The notes under the pieces: model-generated | What the model was told of the DNA's origin: nothing | Database searches by the model: none | What the model saw: the letters and a program-made list of their open reading frames with translations, nothing else | Origin: Brevibacillus_H sp041920465 | GTDB taxonomy: Bacteria > Bacillota > Bacilli > Brevibacillales > Brevibacillaceae | Assembly (NCBI GenBank): GCA_041920465.1 | Contig: JBHGXW010000072.1 | Span: 1-64,000 of the forward strand | DNA length: 64,000 nucleotides | Reading direction: 5' to 3' | Part shown: positions 24,872 to 33,659 of the stretch, one piece after another | How the letters are laid out: the number at the start of each line of letters is the position of its first letter | Position numbering within the stretch: position 1 is the stretch's first letter | Translations under genes and position numbers: made by a program

Positions 24872-25732
24872 CTATGTCAGTTTCGCTTGCCGCTGCTCGG
24901 CCAGTTTTTTAAGCTGCTGGACAGCTTTGGCTGTTGTTGTCGAAGAACCTAACATCGCGTGGAAAGGTTCTTCTCCGCGCCAACCATGGAAATCGGAGCC
25001 TCCCGTCATGACCAGTCCGTAATCATCGGCAAGGCGCATGTAATGCTGGCGCTGTTCTTCGGAGTTGTCGGGATGCCACACTTCAATCCCGTCCAGCCCA
25101 TGAAGAATCAATTCTTCGACAAAGTCATCGTTGCCGTACAAGCCCGGATGAGCCAAAACAGCTACTCCGCCGGATTGACGGATCAGGCGAATCGCTTCTT
25201 GCGGCGAGATACGCGGCGGATTGACGTAAGCAAGACCGCCTTTGCCCAGATATTTCTCAAACGCTTCTTCGATGGACTTGACGGCGCCAAGCTCCATTAA
25301 CTCTTCGGCGATGTGGGGACGGCCAATGTTTTTGTCTGTGCCTTCTTTGCGCCGGTATACCTTTTCCAGGTCAATCGGGATGCCAAGCTCATTCAGTTTG
25401 GCAACCAGCATCTTGTTGCGTTTGTGGCGTGTGTCCCGAAGCTTTGCAAGCTCTGCCATAAACTTCTCGTCTTCATACGGAATAAAGTATCCCAGCACAT
25501 GGATATCCTGTCCGATCCCCACGGAGCTGATTTCCACACCCGGAATCACCTGAACACCGTACTCTCTGGATGCTTTCATCGCTTCGCCAATTCCCGCAAC
25601 CGTGTCGTGGTCGGTAATGGCGACAGCGTGAAGCCCCGCTTCTTTGGCCAATCGGACATTTTCCGCCGGGGTGCAGGTGCCGTCTGAAGCAAGGGTATGG
25701 GTATGAAGATCGGCCCGAAGTTCTAAACTCAT
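24872..25732 (-). CDS. PHP-domain phosphoesterase
   Basis: A 286-aa PHP protein of the YciV/RNase AM-like group, which acts on nucleotide 3',5'-bisphosphates or RNA 5' ends in other bacteria. Metal ligands are visible in DLHTHTLASDG (residues 8-18), ITDHDT near 40, PGVEIS near 64, LAHPGLYG near 195 and GSDFHGW near 250. Start: ATG 25732 behind GGGAGGTACATAG. No export signal. It is a monocistronic gene with its own terminator. The exact substrate is not readable from the sequence. Confidence 0.88.
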   Translation of the reverse strand: MSLELRADLHTHTLASDGTCTPAENVRLAKEAGLHAVAITDHDTVAGIGEAMKASREYGVQVIPGVEISSVGIGQDIHVLGYFIPYEDEKFMAELAKLRDTRHKRNKMLVAKLNELGIPIDLEKVYRRKEGTDKNIGRPHIAEELMELGAVKSIEEAFEKYLGKGGLAYVNPPRISPQEAIRLIRQSGGVAVLAHPGLYGNDDFVEELILHGLDGIEVWHPDNSEEQRQHYMRLADDYGLVMTGGSDFHGWRGEEPFHAMLGSSTTTAKAVQQLKKLAEQRQAKLT

Positions 25733-25826
25733 CTATGTACCTCCCGAATAGTAGTCTGAAAGGGATTTCCATTTCATATAGTATGGGGAAAAAGGCTACA
25801 ACACAATAGTAAGGAGGCCCTCGAAT

Positions 25827-26264
25827 ATGCAACTCAGAGTGAAATCCTTAACCGGAGTTATCCAACCGCTTTCGCTTGTTGACAAGACACTCCTCCAGCA
25901 AGGTTTTCGTCGGTTGGGAAATGATGAAACTCCGGTCTATGATGTTACGATTTACGATTCGGCAACCGGAACTTCCTATTTTCTGCGCATTCCCACCAGC
26001 CTCTCGACGCAGTACTTCTCGGGCAAAGGTGAATTAAGCGTCAAAATTGGCCGCCCTTATCTGGAATCCAAATTTATGTTGGAAGGCAATCCGGGAGAAT
26101 TTATCATTCCACAGGCGATCCGGCATGCCGCTGAACACAAATTGGCTGAAATCGCCGACTATCTGGTGACACCCGACCAATCTGTTTCCGAATCTAAACC
26201 CGCTTCAGTATCCCAATCCAATTCGGAGACCAAACCTGCTCATCCTTTTCCCCAGAGCAGTTGA
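25827..26264 (+). CDS. conserved hypothetical, possibly YugN-like
   Basis: A 145-aa soluble protein with a mixed alpha/beta body (TIYDSATGTSYFLRIPTS; KFMLEGNPGEFIIPQAI) and a Ser/Pro/Lys-rich, disordered C-terminal tail from about residue 115. The 'YFLRIP' strand and overall size recall the YugN-like family, but I am not sure. The ATG is preceded by AAGGAGG. The last 25 nt overlap the convergent MBL gene. Confidence 0.7.
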   Translation: MQLRVKSLTGVIQPLSLVDKTLLQQGFRRLGNDETPVYDVTIYDSATGTSYFLRIPTSLSTQYFSGKGELSVKIGRPYLESKFMLEGNPGEFIIPQAIRHAAEHKLAEIADYLVTPDQSVSESKPASVSQSNSETKPAHPFPQSS

Positions 26265-27142
26265 TTTCCTTCAAACCGGTAACGAAGACGCTCTTCCTTA
26301 TACAAACCGACCAGATATCCCATGAATGCGGTGCGGTATAAAACGTATTTGGTCATATTATCGATGTTGATCCCAAGGTGTGCGCAAAGCGCAGCCAAGC
26401 CGCTTTCCAGCGTTTGCTCCTGTTTGGCAAAAATGCTCTCCACTTCCTCCATGATCTGAAGGTGGCAGGCAAGATTAGCTTCAATGGTATCAGTAACTGC
26501 CGTCTCAAATTCCCCGTGTCCCGGCAGGTAACCGATGTAGCTGGTCTGCTTCAACTTCTGCAGGCTGGCGATCGTCTCGCTGGCATCAACGAGAAACGGA
26601 AGCTTGTGCTTCATCAGCGTTTCTTTGCCAAAGTATCCGTCAGCAGCAAAACAAATCTGATCGACGACTATCCCTGCCTGCTGCCAACTGTGGCCGGGAA
26701 GCGGCAAAATACCAAGTGTAACACCGTCTATCTCTACTTCTCCGTCGGCAGGCAGAATCTTATCCACCCTTGATGCTTCCGCCATCAGGAATTTATTGTT
26801 TAGCTCCGGCAAGACCGCCGCTCCCATTCCAAGATACAAGGGCTCCAGGATCGGATTGCGGATAACCGCTTCCTCCAATGGAGGCGCATAGCATACCGCA
26901 TCAGGATAGACAGACAATAAGTGTGCGTTTCCGCCAAAATGGTCGGCGTGTGAATGGGTTTGCACGATTGCCTTGAGTGGCTGGGCGATGGCGTCCAGCC
27001 CTTTTTTAATTTTTTTCGCCGTTTGCGCATCCAAGCCGGAATCAATCAAGATTGCTCCTGTTTGCCCTAATACTACCCCTATGTTCACGCTTCCGGGGAA
27101 ATATCCGACCCTCTCGGTGATCATCTTCAATCCTTGGCTCAT
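26240..27142 (-). CDS. MBL-fold metallohydrolase
   Basis: A 300-aa metallo-beta-lactamase-fold hydrolase with the dinuclear metal site THSHADHFGG near residue 60, a later His in PLPGHSWQ near 152, an Asp in CFAADGYFG near 172, and GYLPGHGEF near 205. Cytoplasmic; class like YflN/YobT-type hydrolases, substrate unknown. Its ATG overlaps the stop of the upstream 113-aa gene (ATGA), with GGGAGG 9 nt upstream, indicating translational coupling. Confidence 0.88.
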   Translation of the reverse strand: MSQGLKMITERVGYFPGSVNIGVVLGQTGAILIDSGLDAQTAKKIKKGLDAIAQPLKAIVQTHSHADHFGGNAHLLSVYPDAVCYAPPLEEAVIRNPILEPLYLGMGAAVLPELNNKFLMAEASRVDKILPADGEVEIDGVTLGILPLPGHSWQQAGIVVDQICFAADGYFGKETLMKHKLPFLVDASETIASLQKLKQTSYIGYLPGHGEFETAVTDTIEANLACHLQIMEEVESIFAKQEQTLESGLAALCAHLGINIDNMTKYVLYRTAFMGYLVGLYKEERLRYRFEGNQLLWGKG

Positions 27143-27480
27143 CGCAGGTTCCCTCCCAGATTTTGCGGCAGTTTTTTCAGTTTCAATCCGGTTATTTTGT
27201 TTCCAATTCGGTATGAATGCAGTTTTTCCTTTGCCAACTTATGCTTTTTCCAATCTTCAACGAGATATTCCTTAAAATTCGGCGCAATCAACGGAAAAAC
27301 AGCAGAAATACCCGCCGAAAACCGTTCGTGAATTGATTTGAACTGCACCATCAATTCATACTGTTTTGACTCGATTGATTTCTTGCTGATATACTGTAAA
27401 TATGTAAAAAAGATAAACATCAAGTACCGATCCAGATACTGCCTGTTTCCTGGCTTTGATCGCATAATGGTAAGGTACAA
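27139..27480 (-). CDS. hypothetical protein (113 aa)
   Basis: A basic, helical protein without a recognised family. Its stop codon overlaps the MBL gene start by 4 nt (ATGA), which supports translation. The start is uncertain: TTG 27480 or ATG 27465 have no clear RBS, and ATG near 27420 is also possible. No membrane segment of full length. Confidence 0.5.
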   Translation of the reverse strand: MYLTIMRSKPGNRQYLDRYLMFIFFTYLQYISKKSIESKQYELMVQFKSIHERFSAGISAVFPLIAPNFKEYLVEDWKKHKLAKEKLHSYRIGNKITGLKLKKLPQNLGGNLR

Positions 27481-27526
27481 ATACTTGGAATGTGGAGGTG
27501 AATTCTCCTCCTTTTGAAAGAAGAGG

Positions 27527-28900
27527 ATGGAGATCTACTTGGAAAGTATTCCGATAGGGGAAACATTTCTTAATCTGCTGCTGGTCTTGTTTTTGGTCTT
27601 CCTAAACGGCTTTTTCGTTGCAGCAGAATTCTCACTGGTGAAAGTACGCCAAACTCGCTTAACTCAACTTGTAAGCGAAGGAAACACGAATGCGAAATAT
27701 GCGCAAAAGGTTACTCAGCAATTAGACGCATATTTGTCTGCCTGTCAATTGGGAATTACCCTCGCTTCTCTTGGTTTAGGCTGGGTTGGTGAACCAGCGA
27801 TTGCCCAGCTGATTGTCGAACCTTTGCTGGGCAGCACAGGAATGCACCCTTCTCTGATAACAACCCTTTCGCTTGCCATCGCGTTTGCAATTATCACGTT
27901 CTTGCACATCGTGCTGGGTGAATTAGCTCCGAAGTCATTGGCAATTCAAAAAGCGGAATCTACTTCATTATGGGTGGCAGGGCCGCTCATGTTTTTCCAT
28001 AAAATCAGTTATCCGGCGATCTGGCTCTTGAATGGGGCGGCTAACTTCTTCTTGAAGCGCCTCGGGCTTGAGACAGTATCCGAGTCTGAATCGGCGCATA
28101 CGGAAGAAGAGATTCGCTTACTTGTGAATGAAAGTGCGAAAAGCGGCCACATCGACCAGACGGAGATGGCTCTGGTTGACAATGTGTTTGAATTCTCCGA
28201 ACGGCTGGCTCGCGAAATCATGATTCCCAGGATTGATATGATTTGCCTGTATGACGACAACACGTTTCAGGAAAATCTCGATATTATCCGGGAATCGCGC
28301 CACTCTCGCCTTCCGGTCGCACACGAAGATAAAGACTGCATCATCGGCTTCGTCCACGCATCTGATTTTTATTTGAGTGCGTTGACCAACGGAGATGCCG
28401 ACATTAAGCAGATGATCCGTCCCGTCTTGACTGTTCCCGAATCAACGGAGATCAGCCATGTCCTTCGATTGATGCAGAAGCGCCGTTCGCAAATGGCGAT
28501 TGTCATTGATGAATATGGCGGTACCGCTGGACTTCTTACGATGGAAGACATCCTGGAAGAAATCGTGGGTGACATTCAGGACGAATTTGATGAAAACGAA
28601 CGTCCAGAAATTGAAAGCAACAACAACGTTTTGTCCGTATCAGGGAAAACGCTGCTGTCTGAGCTTAGCGATTATATTCCGGTTGAGATTCACTCCGATG
28701 ATGTCGATACGATCGGCGGATGGCTATACAGCCAATTGAATGAAAAAGTGGCAAAAGGCCAATCCGTCCAATTTGAAAACTATTTGTTTACGATTACTGA
28801 GTTTGACAACCATCGCATCACGCGTGTTGGCATTACACTCGTGGAAGATGATGGCCGGGAATCCCATCAGGACGGAGATCTTTTGATGCAGGCTCAGTAA
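27527..28900 (+). CDS. CNNM/CorC-HlyC family membrane protein, copy 1
   Basis: A 457-aa protein of the family long called hemolysin C/TlyC, now linked to Mg2+/Co2+ handling. Residues 15-200 form the CNNM (DUF21) membrane domain with LVLFLVFLNGFFVAAEFSLVK and HIVLGELAPKSLAIQ. Residues 220-350 hold paired CBS domains (MIPRIDMI; VIDEYGGTAGLLTMEDILEE), and residues 365-445 the CorC_HlyC domain. A paralogue is at 46340-47671. The start is ATG 27527 or TTG 27539; only TTG has a spaced GGAG. The gene is followed by a strong terminator. Confidence 0.92.
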   Translation: MEIYLESIPIGETFLNLLLVLFLVFLNGFFVAAEFSLVKVRQTRLTQLVSEGNTNAKYAQKVTQQLDAYLSACQLGITLASLGLGWVGEPAIAQLIVEPLLGSTGMHPSLITTLSLAIAFAIITFLHIVLGELAPKSLAIQKAESTSLWVAGPLMFFHKISYPAIWLLNGAANFFLKRLGLETVSESESAHTEEEIRLLVNESAKSGHIDQTEMALVDNVFEFSERLAREIMIPRIDMICLYDDNTFQENLDIIRESRHSRLPVAHEDKDCIIGFVHASDFYLSALTNGDADIKQMIRPVLTVPESTEISHVLRLMQKRRSQMAIVIDEYGGTAGLLTMEDILEEIVGDIQDEFDENERPEIESNNNVLSVSGKTLLSELSDYIPVEIHSDDVDTIGGWLYSQLNEKVAKGQSVQFENYLFTITEFDNHRITRVGITLVEDDGRESHQDGDLLMQAQ

Positions 28901-28911
28901 ACAAGGCATGA

Positions 28912-28947
28912 AAAAGGTGTCCCTTGTATGAAGGGACACTTCTTTTG
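28912..28947 (+). terminator. intrinsic terminator
   Basis: aaggtgtccctt and aagggacacttc form an 11-12 bp stem around GTATG, followed by TTTTGTT. It lies inside the unsupported upstream extension of the next frame, which argues for the later helicase start. Confidence 0.85.
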
Positions 28948-29010
28948 TTCTACTTTCAAAATTTAATCAGATTCTTACTCTTACTCAGAAACTTGGTTCG
29001 GGGTGAACGA

Positions 29011-31431
29011 TTGGTGCAATTTGCCAGACACGCGAATAAGATTATTCGGCTTAATCACGATACATATGCCCAGATTCCCAAATGGCGAGTTCTCGCTTCG
29101 ACCGGCCAATTGCGCTGTCCGCTATGTGACGATTCCCTAAGTCTTCTGGCTGGAGTCAGTTTTGAACCGCATTTCTGCCATACCACCAATTCGGCTTGCC
29201 CCGCTGATGATTGGGCTGAGCTTCCTTCTGAGCTTAGGAATGCGGCCGAGAAAGGAATGACGGCCAAGACAGAAATGGCAGCGGCAAACGCTACAGATTT
29301 GGCGGGAACACCAAGGGAGAGCAAAGACCAATTCAACGAGTCTGTCGAACCCGGCGAGTCTGACGAAGCCGGATGGCATGGCGGGTTTCGTTTGCCCCGC
29401 AACCGCTCGATTCAAGCGCCATCCGCTGCACAGCAAGCCGCAACCCCAAGCAGAATCTACCGTGTGCGTCTCTCGCCAAAGGAGAAAATCCAAAAGGTTC
29501 AGGACCAGCTTGAAAACAGCTTGCATCCCAACCAACGCCAGGCTGTACAGCACACGCAAGGCCCGTTGTTAATTCTCGCCGGAGCGGGCAGCGGCAAAAC
29601 CAAAGTGATGACAGCCCGTACTGCTTATCTGATACACGAGGAGAAGGTTGATCCCCGCTCTATCATGGTGGTTACCTTCACGACAAAAGCGGCAGACGAG
29701 ATGAAGCAGCGGCTTGGCGCTATACTAACCCCGCTGCTGGCAAACCAATTGATTACAGGCACGTTTCACAGTTTGTTCTACCGGATGCTTCTTCATCATG
29801 ATCCGAAGCGTTGGGACAACACTCGCCTGTTGAAGCAAGAGTGGCAAAAATGCCGTTTGCTTCGTGAAACAGGACTACTTGCCCAATCGGAATTGGCACA
29901 TGCATCGGAAGCAGAGTTGCAGGAAGCTCTTGCAGTCGTAAGCCGTTGGAAAAATGAAAATCTGCTTCCGTCAGAGGCAGCCTTGCTGCAGCCGACATCC
30001 GATGAAGAACGGCAGGCACAAAAGCTGTACCCTCTCTATGAGGAAGCGAAGCACAGACACCATTGGTTTGATTTTGACGATATGCTGATCGGCTGTTATG
30101 AGCTTTTAAGCCGGAATGAAGAAGTTCGCACTCTCTATCAGAAGCGGATTCAATATTTGATGATTGACGAGTTTCAGGATATTAACAAAATCCAATATGA
30201 GACGGTGAAGCTCCTGGCGGCTCCTCAGAATAACCTTTGTGTTATCGGCGACGACGATCAATCCATCTACGGTTTTCGCGGCAGCGACCCGACGTATATA
30301 CTCGACTTCGCCAAGGATTATCCCTCCGCCAAAACCATTACCTTAGAAGTGAATTACCGCTCCCGCTCCGGCATCGTCGGCTTGGGATATTCACTGATCA
30401 ATAACAACAGGTCGCGTTGGAAAAAGGAGTTGAAGTCTTTTCACCGCGAAGAAGGCGAGAGCATCCTGTTTCACCCGGAAGATGAAGAGGAACAAGCCTC
30501 ACGGATCGTAGATGAAATCATGTACCAATTGGATCGTGACGCATCGCCCGGCCAATTTGCCATCTTGTTTCGCACTTATGAGTCGACCCGCCCCATCTGG
30601 GAGAGGCTGACGGAAGCCCAAATTCCCGTCTCGTTTACGCTGGAGGAAGATCCTTTCTACCAGAAGCAAACGGTTCGTTGGGCGTTATCCTATTTGAAGC
30701 TGTGCCAGGATTGGGATGATGCCGAGGCGCTCAAAGAAATGCTGCCTTCTTTGTACATATCTGGAACACTCTTTAATGAATTGCGCAGTCAGGCGATTCT
30801 GGATGACGTGACGCTGCTTGAGGCTCTTCCCCGATTGTCAACGGTGAAGCCGTATCAAAGAAAACACCTGCAAAAAGTGCAAGAAGTCCTGTCCCAATTG
30901 GGAAGCTGCACACCTGCCCAGGCATTGGAAGCAATCTATGAGGAATTGAAGCTGCGGGACTACATCAAAAAGCGCGCTAAAGAGCGCGCCGGACAAGAAG
31001 ACGACCATGCAACTGACGATCTGAGACAATTGCTGATTGCAGCGAAACGGCACCTCACCATTCCCGCTTTCCTGACGCATGTAAAGAAAATGGTTTCACA
31101 AGAGCAGGAATGGCGCAAGCAGCCGTACACTACGCATCAGATGACAAACTCGGTGCAAATGATGAGCATCCACCGGGCCAAAGGGCTTGAGTTTGATACA
31201 GTCTTTGTTGTGGATACGGTTGAGGGAGTCCTCCCGCACGAATATGCGCTGGACCAGCTCCGCCAGGGGAATCCCGCAGGTTTGGAAGAAGAACGGCGTC
31301 TTATGTATGTAGCCATTACCCGTGCCCGGCATAACTTATACATCGGGGTGCCACATGAACGGTTTGGCCGCAAAACCAGAGTATCCCGCTTTATTCATGA
31401 GATGGGACAGCATTCCCATCTGTCTGTTTAA
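29011..31431 (+). CDS. UvrD/PcrA-like helicase with N-terminal zinc finger
   Basis: An 806-aa SF1 DNA helicase. Residues 30-60 carry LRCPLCDDSLSLLAG...EPHFCHT, a CxxC...HxxxH-type knuckle like that at the CoiA N-terminus. A low-complexity linker (about 65-165) follows. Helicase motifs are LAGAGSGKTKVMTAR near 195, LMIDEFQDIN near 390, VIGDDDQSIYGFRG near 415, LEVNYRSR near 450, and SIHRAKGLEFDTVFVV plus YVAITRARHNLY at the end. It is not the housekeeping PcrA type in its N-terminus. Start TTG 29011 (or GTG 29014) follows GGGGTGA. Role: DNA repair or uptake, inferred. Confidence 0.85.
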   Translation: MVQFARHANKIIRLNHDTYAQIPKWRVLASTGQLRCPLCDDSLSLLAGVSFEPHFCHTTNSACPADDWAELPSELRNAAEKGMTAKTEMAAANATDLAGTPRESKDQFNESVEPGESDEAGWHGGFRLPRNRSIQAPSAAQQAATPSRIYRVRLSPKEKIQKVQDQLENSLHPNQRQAVQHTQGPLLILAGAGSGKTKVMTARTAYLIHEEKVDPRSIMVVTFTTKAADEMKQRLGAILTPLLANQLITGTFHSLFYRMLLHHDPKRWDNTRLLKQEWQKCRLLRETGLLAQSELAHASEAELQEALAVVSRWKNENLLPSEAALLQPTSDEERQAQKLYPLYEEAKHRHHWFDFDDMLIGCYELLSRNEEVRTLYQKRIQYLMIDEFQDINKIQYETVKLLAAPQNNLCVIGDDDQSIYGFRGSDPTYILDFAKDYPSAKTITLEVNYRSRSGIVGLGYSLINNNRSRWKKELKSFHREEGESILFHPEDEEEQASRIVDEIMYQLDRDASPGQFAILFRTYESTRPIWERLTEAQIPVSFTLEEDPFYQKQTVRWALSYLKLCQDWDDAEALKEMLPSLYISGTLFNELRSQAILDDVTLLEALPRLSTVKPYQRKHLQKVQEVLSQLGSCTPAQALEAIYEELKLRDYIKKRAKERAGQEDDHATDDLRQLLIAAKRHLTIPAFLTHVKKMVSQEQEWRKQPYTTHQMTNSVQMMSIHRAKGLEFDTVFVVDTVEGVLPHEYALDQLRQGNPAGLEEERRLMYVAITRARHNLYIGVPHERFGRKTRVSRFIHEMGQHSHLSV

Positions 31432-31571
31432 CGATTTTCTTTTCCATTTGATGCGTGGTTAGCTGTCTGGTTTGACTGATCATCAAGCATATCCCGGTAG
31501 TAATCATATAGATCTGCTCGTCCCGAATAAATCATTAACTCTTCCATTGAAGTAGCAAACGGCCAAAACAT
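31428..31571 (-). CDS. small hypothetical protein (47 aa)
   Basis: A short frame starting at ATG 31571 behind AAGGAGG (spacing 10). The product begins MFWPFATSMEELMIYSG and is acidic with several Tyr/Asp; its tail is Asn/Gln-rich. The last 4 nt overlap the convergent helicase stop. The RBS lies in the 3' arm of a long hairpin after fabI. No family recognised; the strong RBS and coherent composition support it. Confidence 0.6.
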   Translation of the reverse strand: MFWPFATSMEELMIYSGRADLYDYYRDMLDDQSNQTANHASNGKENR

Positions 31572-31572
31572 A

Positions 31573-31627
31573 AAAAGGCTTCCTCCTTGACTTTTTATTG
31601 ATAGGTTGTCAAGCGAGAAAGCCTTTT
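31573..31627 (-). terminator. fabI terminator hairpin overlapping an RBS
   Basis: Outer arms 31573-31581 (aaaaggctt) and 31619-31627 (aagcctttt), inner arms 31586-31591 (cttgac) and 31608-31613 (gtcaag). On the minus strand the 3' arm contains the AGGAGG of the 47-aa gene and ends in CTTTTTA. It may be both the fabI terminator and a lid on the small-gene RBS. Confidence 0.65.
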
Positions 31628-31661
31628 ATTCGTTTGTAAAAAACCGAAAGCTGTTAGCAGC

Positions 31662-32438
31662 CTAGTAGCCGAGAATGCTGTAGCCCGCGTCTACGTGAAT
31701 CAGCTCACCGGTAATGCCGCGAGACAAGTGGCTGAACAGGAAGAGTGCGGTATCGCCCACGTCGGATTGGTCAACCGTGCGGCGAAGCGGAGCCTTTTCT
31801 TCAATATTTTTAATGAGCGTATTGAAGTTGCGCACTCCTTTGGCTGCCAGTGTGCGGATTGGTCCTGCCGAAATGGCGTTGACGCGGATATTATCTTTGC
31901 CCAGATCATTAGCCAGATAACGCACTGACATGTCCAATGCCGCTTTGGCAATTCCCATGACGTTGTAGTTTGGAATCACTTTTTCCCCGCCTAGATAAGT
32001 CAAGGTAACAATGCTGCCACCCTCTGTCATCAAAGGACGGGCTTCACGGGCAACCGCTACGAGGGAATAAGCGCTGATGTCTTGTGCAAGTGCATATCCT
32101 TCACGGGACGTGTTGACAAATTCGCCTTCCAGTTCTTCCGTCTTGGCAAAAGCGATGCAGTGGGCAACGCCGTGAAGAACGCCGACTTTTTCTTTGATTT
32201 GGGCGAAAGCTTGAGCAACCTCTTCATCCTTCGTCACATCACACGGAATGAGGATTTGCTCCGGTTGATCAAGTGTAGCGGCTAACTCGGCCACGTTTTC
32301 GCGCAAACGTTCGCCTTGATAGGTAAAGATAAGGTTGGCTCCCGCTTTAGACAAGGATTGAGCAATTCCCCAGGCAATACTACGGTGGTTGGCAACCCCC
32401 ATAATTAATATGTTTTTCCCTTGCAACAATGTGTTCAT
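31662..32438 (-). CDS. fabI: enoyl-ACP reductase (NADH)
   Basis: Catalyses the last reduction of each fatty-acid elongation cycle. The 258-aa SDR-type FabI has the nucleotide-binding segment ILIMGVANHRSIAWGIA (residues 10-26), CDVTKDE near 65, and AHCIAFAK near 95. The FabI Tyr/Lys pair is in NYNVMGIAKAALDMS near 160. VNAISAGPIRTLAAKG follows near 190. The length matches the family. The start is ATG 32438 with AAGGAGC nearby. It is a single gene with its own terminator, a triclosan-target homologue. Confidence 0.95.
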   Translation of the reverse strand: MNTLLQGKNILIMGVANHRSIAWGIAQSLSKAGANLIFTYQGERLRENVAELAATLDQPEQILIPCDVTKDEEVAQAFAQIKEKVGVLHGVAHCIAFAKTEELEGEFVNTSREGYALAQDISAYSLVAVAREARPLMTEGGSIVTLTYLGGEKVIPNYNVMGIAKAALDMSVRYLANDLGKDNIRVNAISAGPIRTLAAKGVRNFNTLIKNIEEKAPLRRTVDQSDVGDTALFLFSHLSRGITGELIHVDAGYSILGY

Positions 32439-32551
32439 TATGTAAATGCTCCTTCCCTACCAACGTTTTCTTAGCCATTATATCCGATTCTTGCTTTGGT
32501 TTCGAGAGCTAAGCAAGTCGAATTTTGGAAAGGAAGGAAGAAAAGCGTGAA

Positions 32552-32728
32552 TTATTCCCCCTGCTGCATCGCCGTAGCCAACTGATCCGTCGGCATAGCG
32601 GCTGCCTGCTCGTTCATTACCCACTGTGTCTCCACCGGATTCAACGCCGTTCCTTGTGTCGGCAGCTCCGCTTGCATATGTACAGATTCATCGTATTCCT
32701 GCAAGCTTGGAATTTGGTTGTTTTCCAT
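32552..32728 (-). CDS. small hypothetical protein (58 aa)
   Basis: The ATG at 32728 has GGGAGG 7 nt upstream. The 58-aa acidic, Gln-rich product (EYDESVHMQAELPTQG; NEQAAAMPTDQLATAMQQ) has no membrane segment and no family I recognise. Genes of this kind are often sporulation-associated in Bacillales, but there is no direct sign of that here. Confidence 0.6.
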   Translation of the reverse strand: MENNQIPSLQEYDESVHMQAELPTQGTALNPVETQWVMNEQAAAMPTDQLATAMQQGE

Positions 32729-32786
32729 TCGTTTTCCTCCCAGTTGACAAGACATTCGCTTTTAACATGGATGAATTTACGCCTTT

Positions 32787-33551
32787 TTATACATGGAAAT
32801 GGCCATTCCCGCGGAAGAAGAACGTCATGATCATATAAGAGAGCACAGCCGCTAAAAAGAATAAAACGGCCTTTCCCCCTCCCTTTTGCTGAACAAGCGG
32901 AACCAGATGACTTGCCGACAAATACAAAAACACCCCGGTAGCCACGGCGAATACAAGCTGGGTTCCTATACCGGCAAACGACTTCTCCACGATTTCCATT
33001 ACCCATGCTCCCAAAAGCGTGGCAGCTCCAAGCATAACCGTTCCCGCAAAAGCGATGGATCGGCTGTCTGTCGCCAATAGCAGAATCGAACCAAGCGTCA
33101 AACCGTCAGGGATTTTGTGCAAGATGAGCGCCAGCACAACGGATACGCCTACCTGCGCATCCATCTGGAAGCTGGCCATCATCGAAATTCCTTCCATAAA
33201 GGAATGGATCAAAAACCCGCAAGCAATCCCGATTACATGAGGGACGCCAACCTGATGATCGTGTTTGGAAATCGCCTCAATCACAAACAGCAGGATAAAC
33301 CCGATCAAAACAAACAGCATGTAGGAGTGATTTTGCTTTCCTATACTGTGCGGAAGCATATCCAGAACGGTCAAGGATAACAAGAGCCCCCCGCCGATAC
33401 TGATCAAGGCAAACAGCGACTGCTCCGGCCATCTCTTGCGGAAATAGACCATTGAACCGCCAAGAACACTGGAGAGCGATGCGGCCGCGAGGAGGACTGG
33501 CAATGATAGCGACAAGATTTCCGCCCTTCTTTCCGATAACGTTTGGGACAT
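32787..33551 (-). CDS. ZIP-family metal transporter
   Basis: A 254-aa, eight-helix ZIP permease for divalent metals such as Zn2+ or Mn2+. The signature helices carry FLIHSFMEGISMMASF (helix IV) and ALILHKIPDGLTLGS (helix V), whose His/Asp/Glu residues form the metal path. The cytoplasmic loop after helix III is short, with HDHQVG. It is divergent from the metallophosphatase gene. Whether it imports or exports cannot be decided. No metal-regulator box was recognised. Confidence 0.88.
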   Translation of the reverse strand: MSQTLSERRAEILSLSLPVLLAAASLSSVLGGSMVYFRKRWPEQSLFALISIGGGLLLSLTVLDMLPHSIGKQNHSYMLFVLIGFILLFVIEAISKHDHQVGVPHVIGIACGFLIHSFMEGISMMASFQMDAQVGVSVVLALILHKIPDGLTLGSILLLATDSRSIAFAGTVMLGAATLLGAWVMEIVEKSFAGIGTQLVFAVATGVFLYLSASHLVPLVQQKGGGKAVLFFLAAVLSYMIMTFFFRGNGHFHV

Positions 33552-33659
33552 CCTACCTTCATTCTATTTGCCTCTTACCTTGAATATGTAAAAGGTTTCC
33601 TGACAACTGCGGGAGTGTTACAATACTGGCAAAAGGATGATGCGAGGGGGAGAGCGGAG

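Noticed and set aside
28924..29010. Longer N-terminus for the UvrD-like helicase.
   Set aside because: It would begin within the transcription terminator of the preceding gene and has no RBS. TTG 29011 follows GGGGTGA.
32525..32830. A 101-aa plus-strand frame antisense to the 58-aa gene.
   Set aside because: Ser/Arg/His/Leu-rich antisense composition and no RBS. The minus-strand gene has GGGAGG and better composition.
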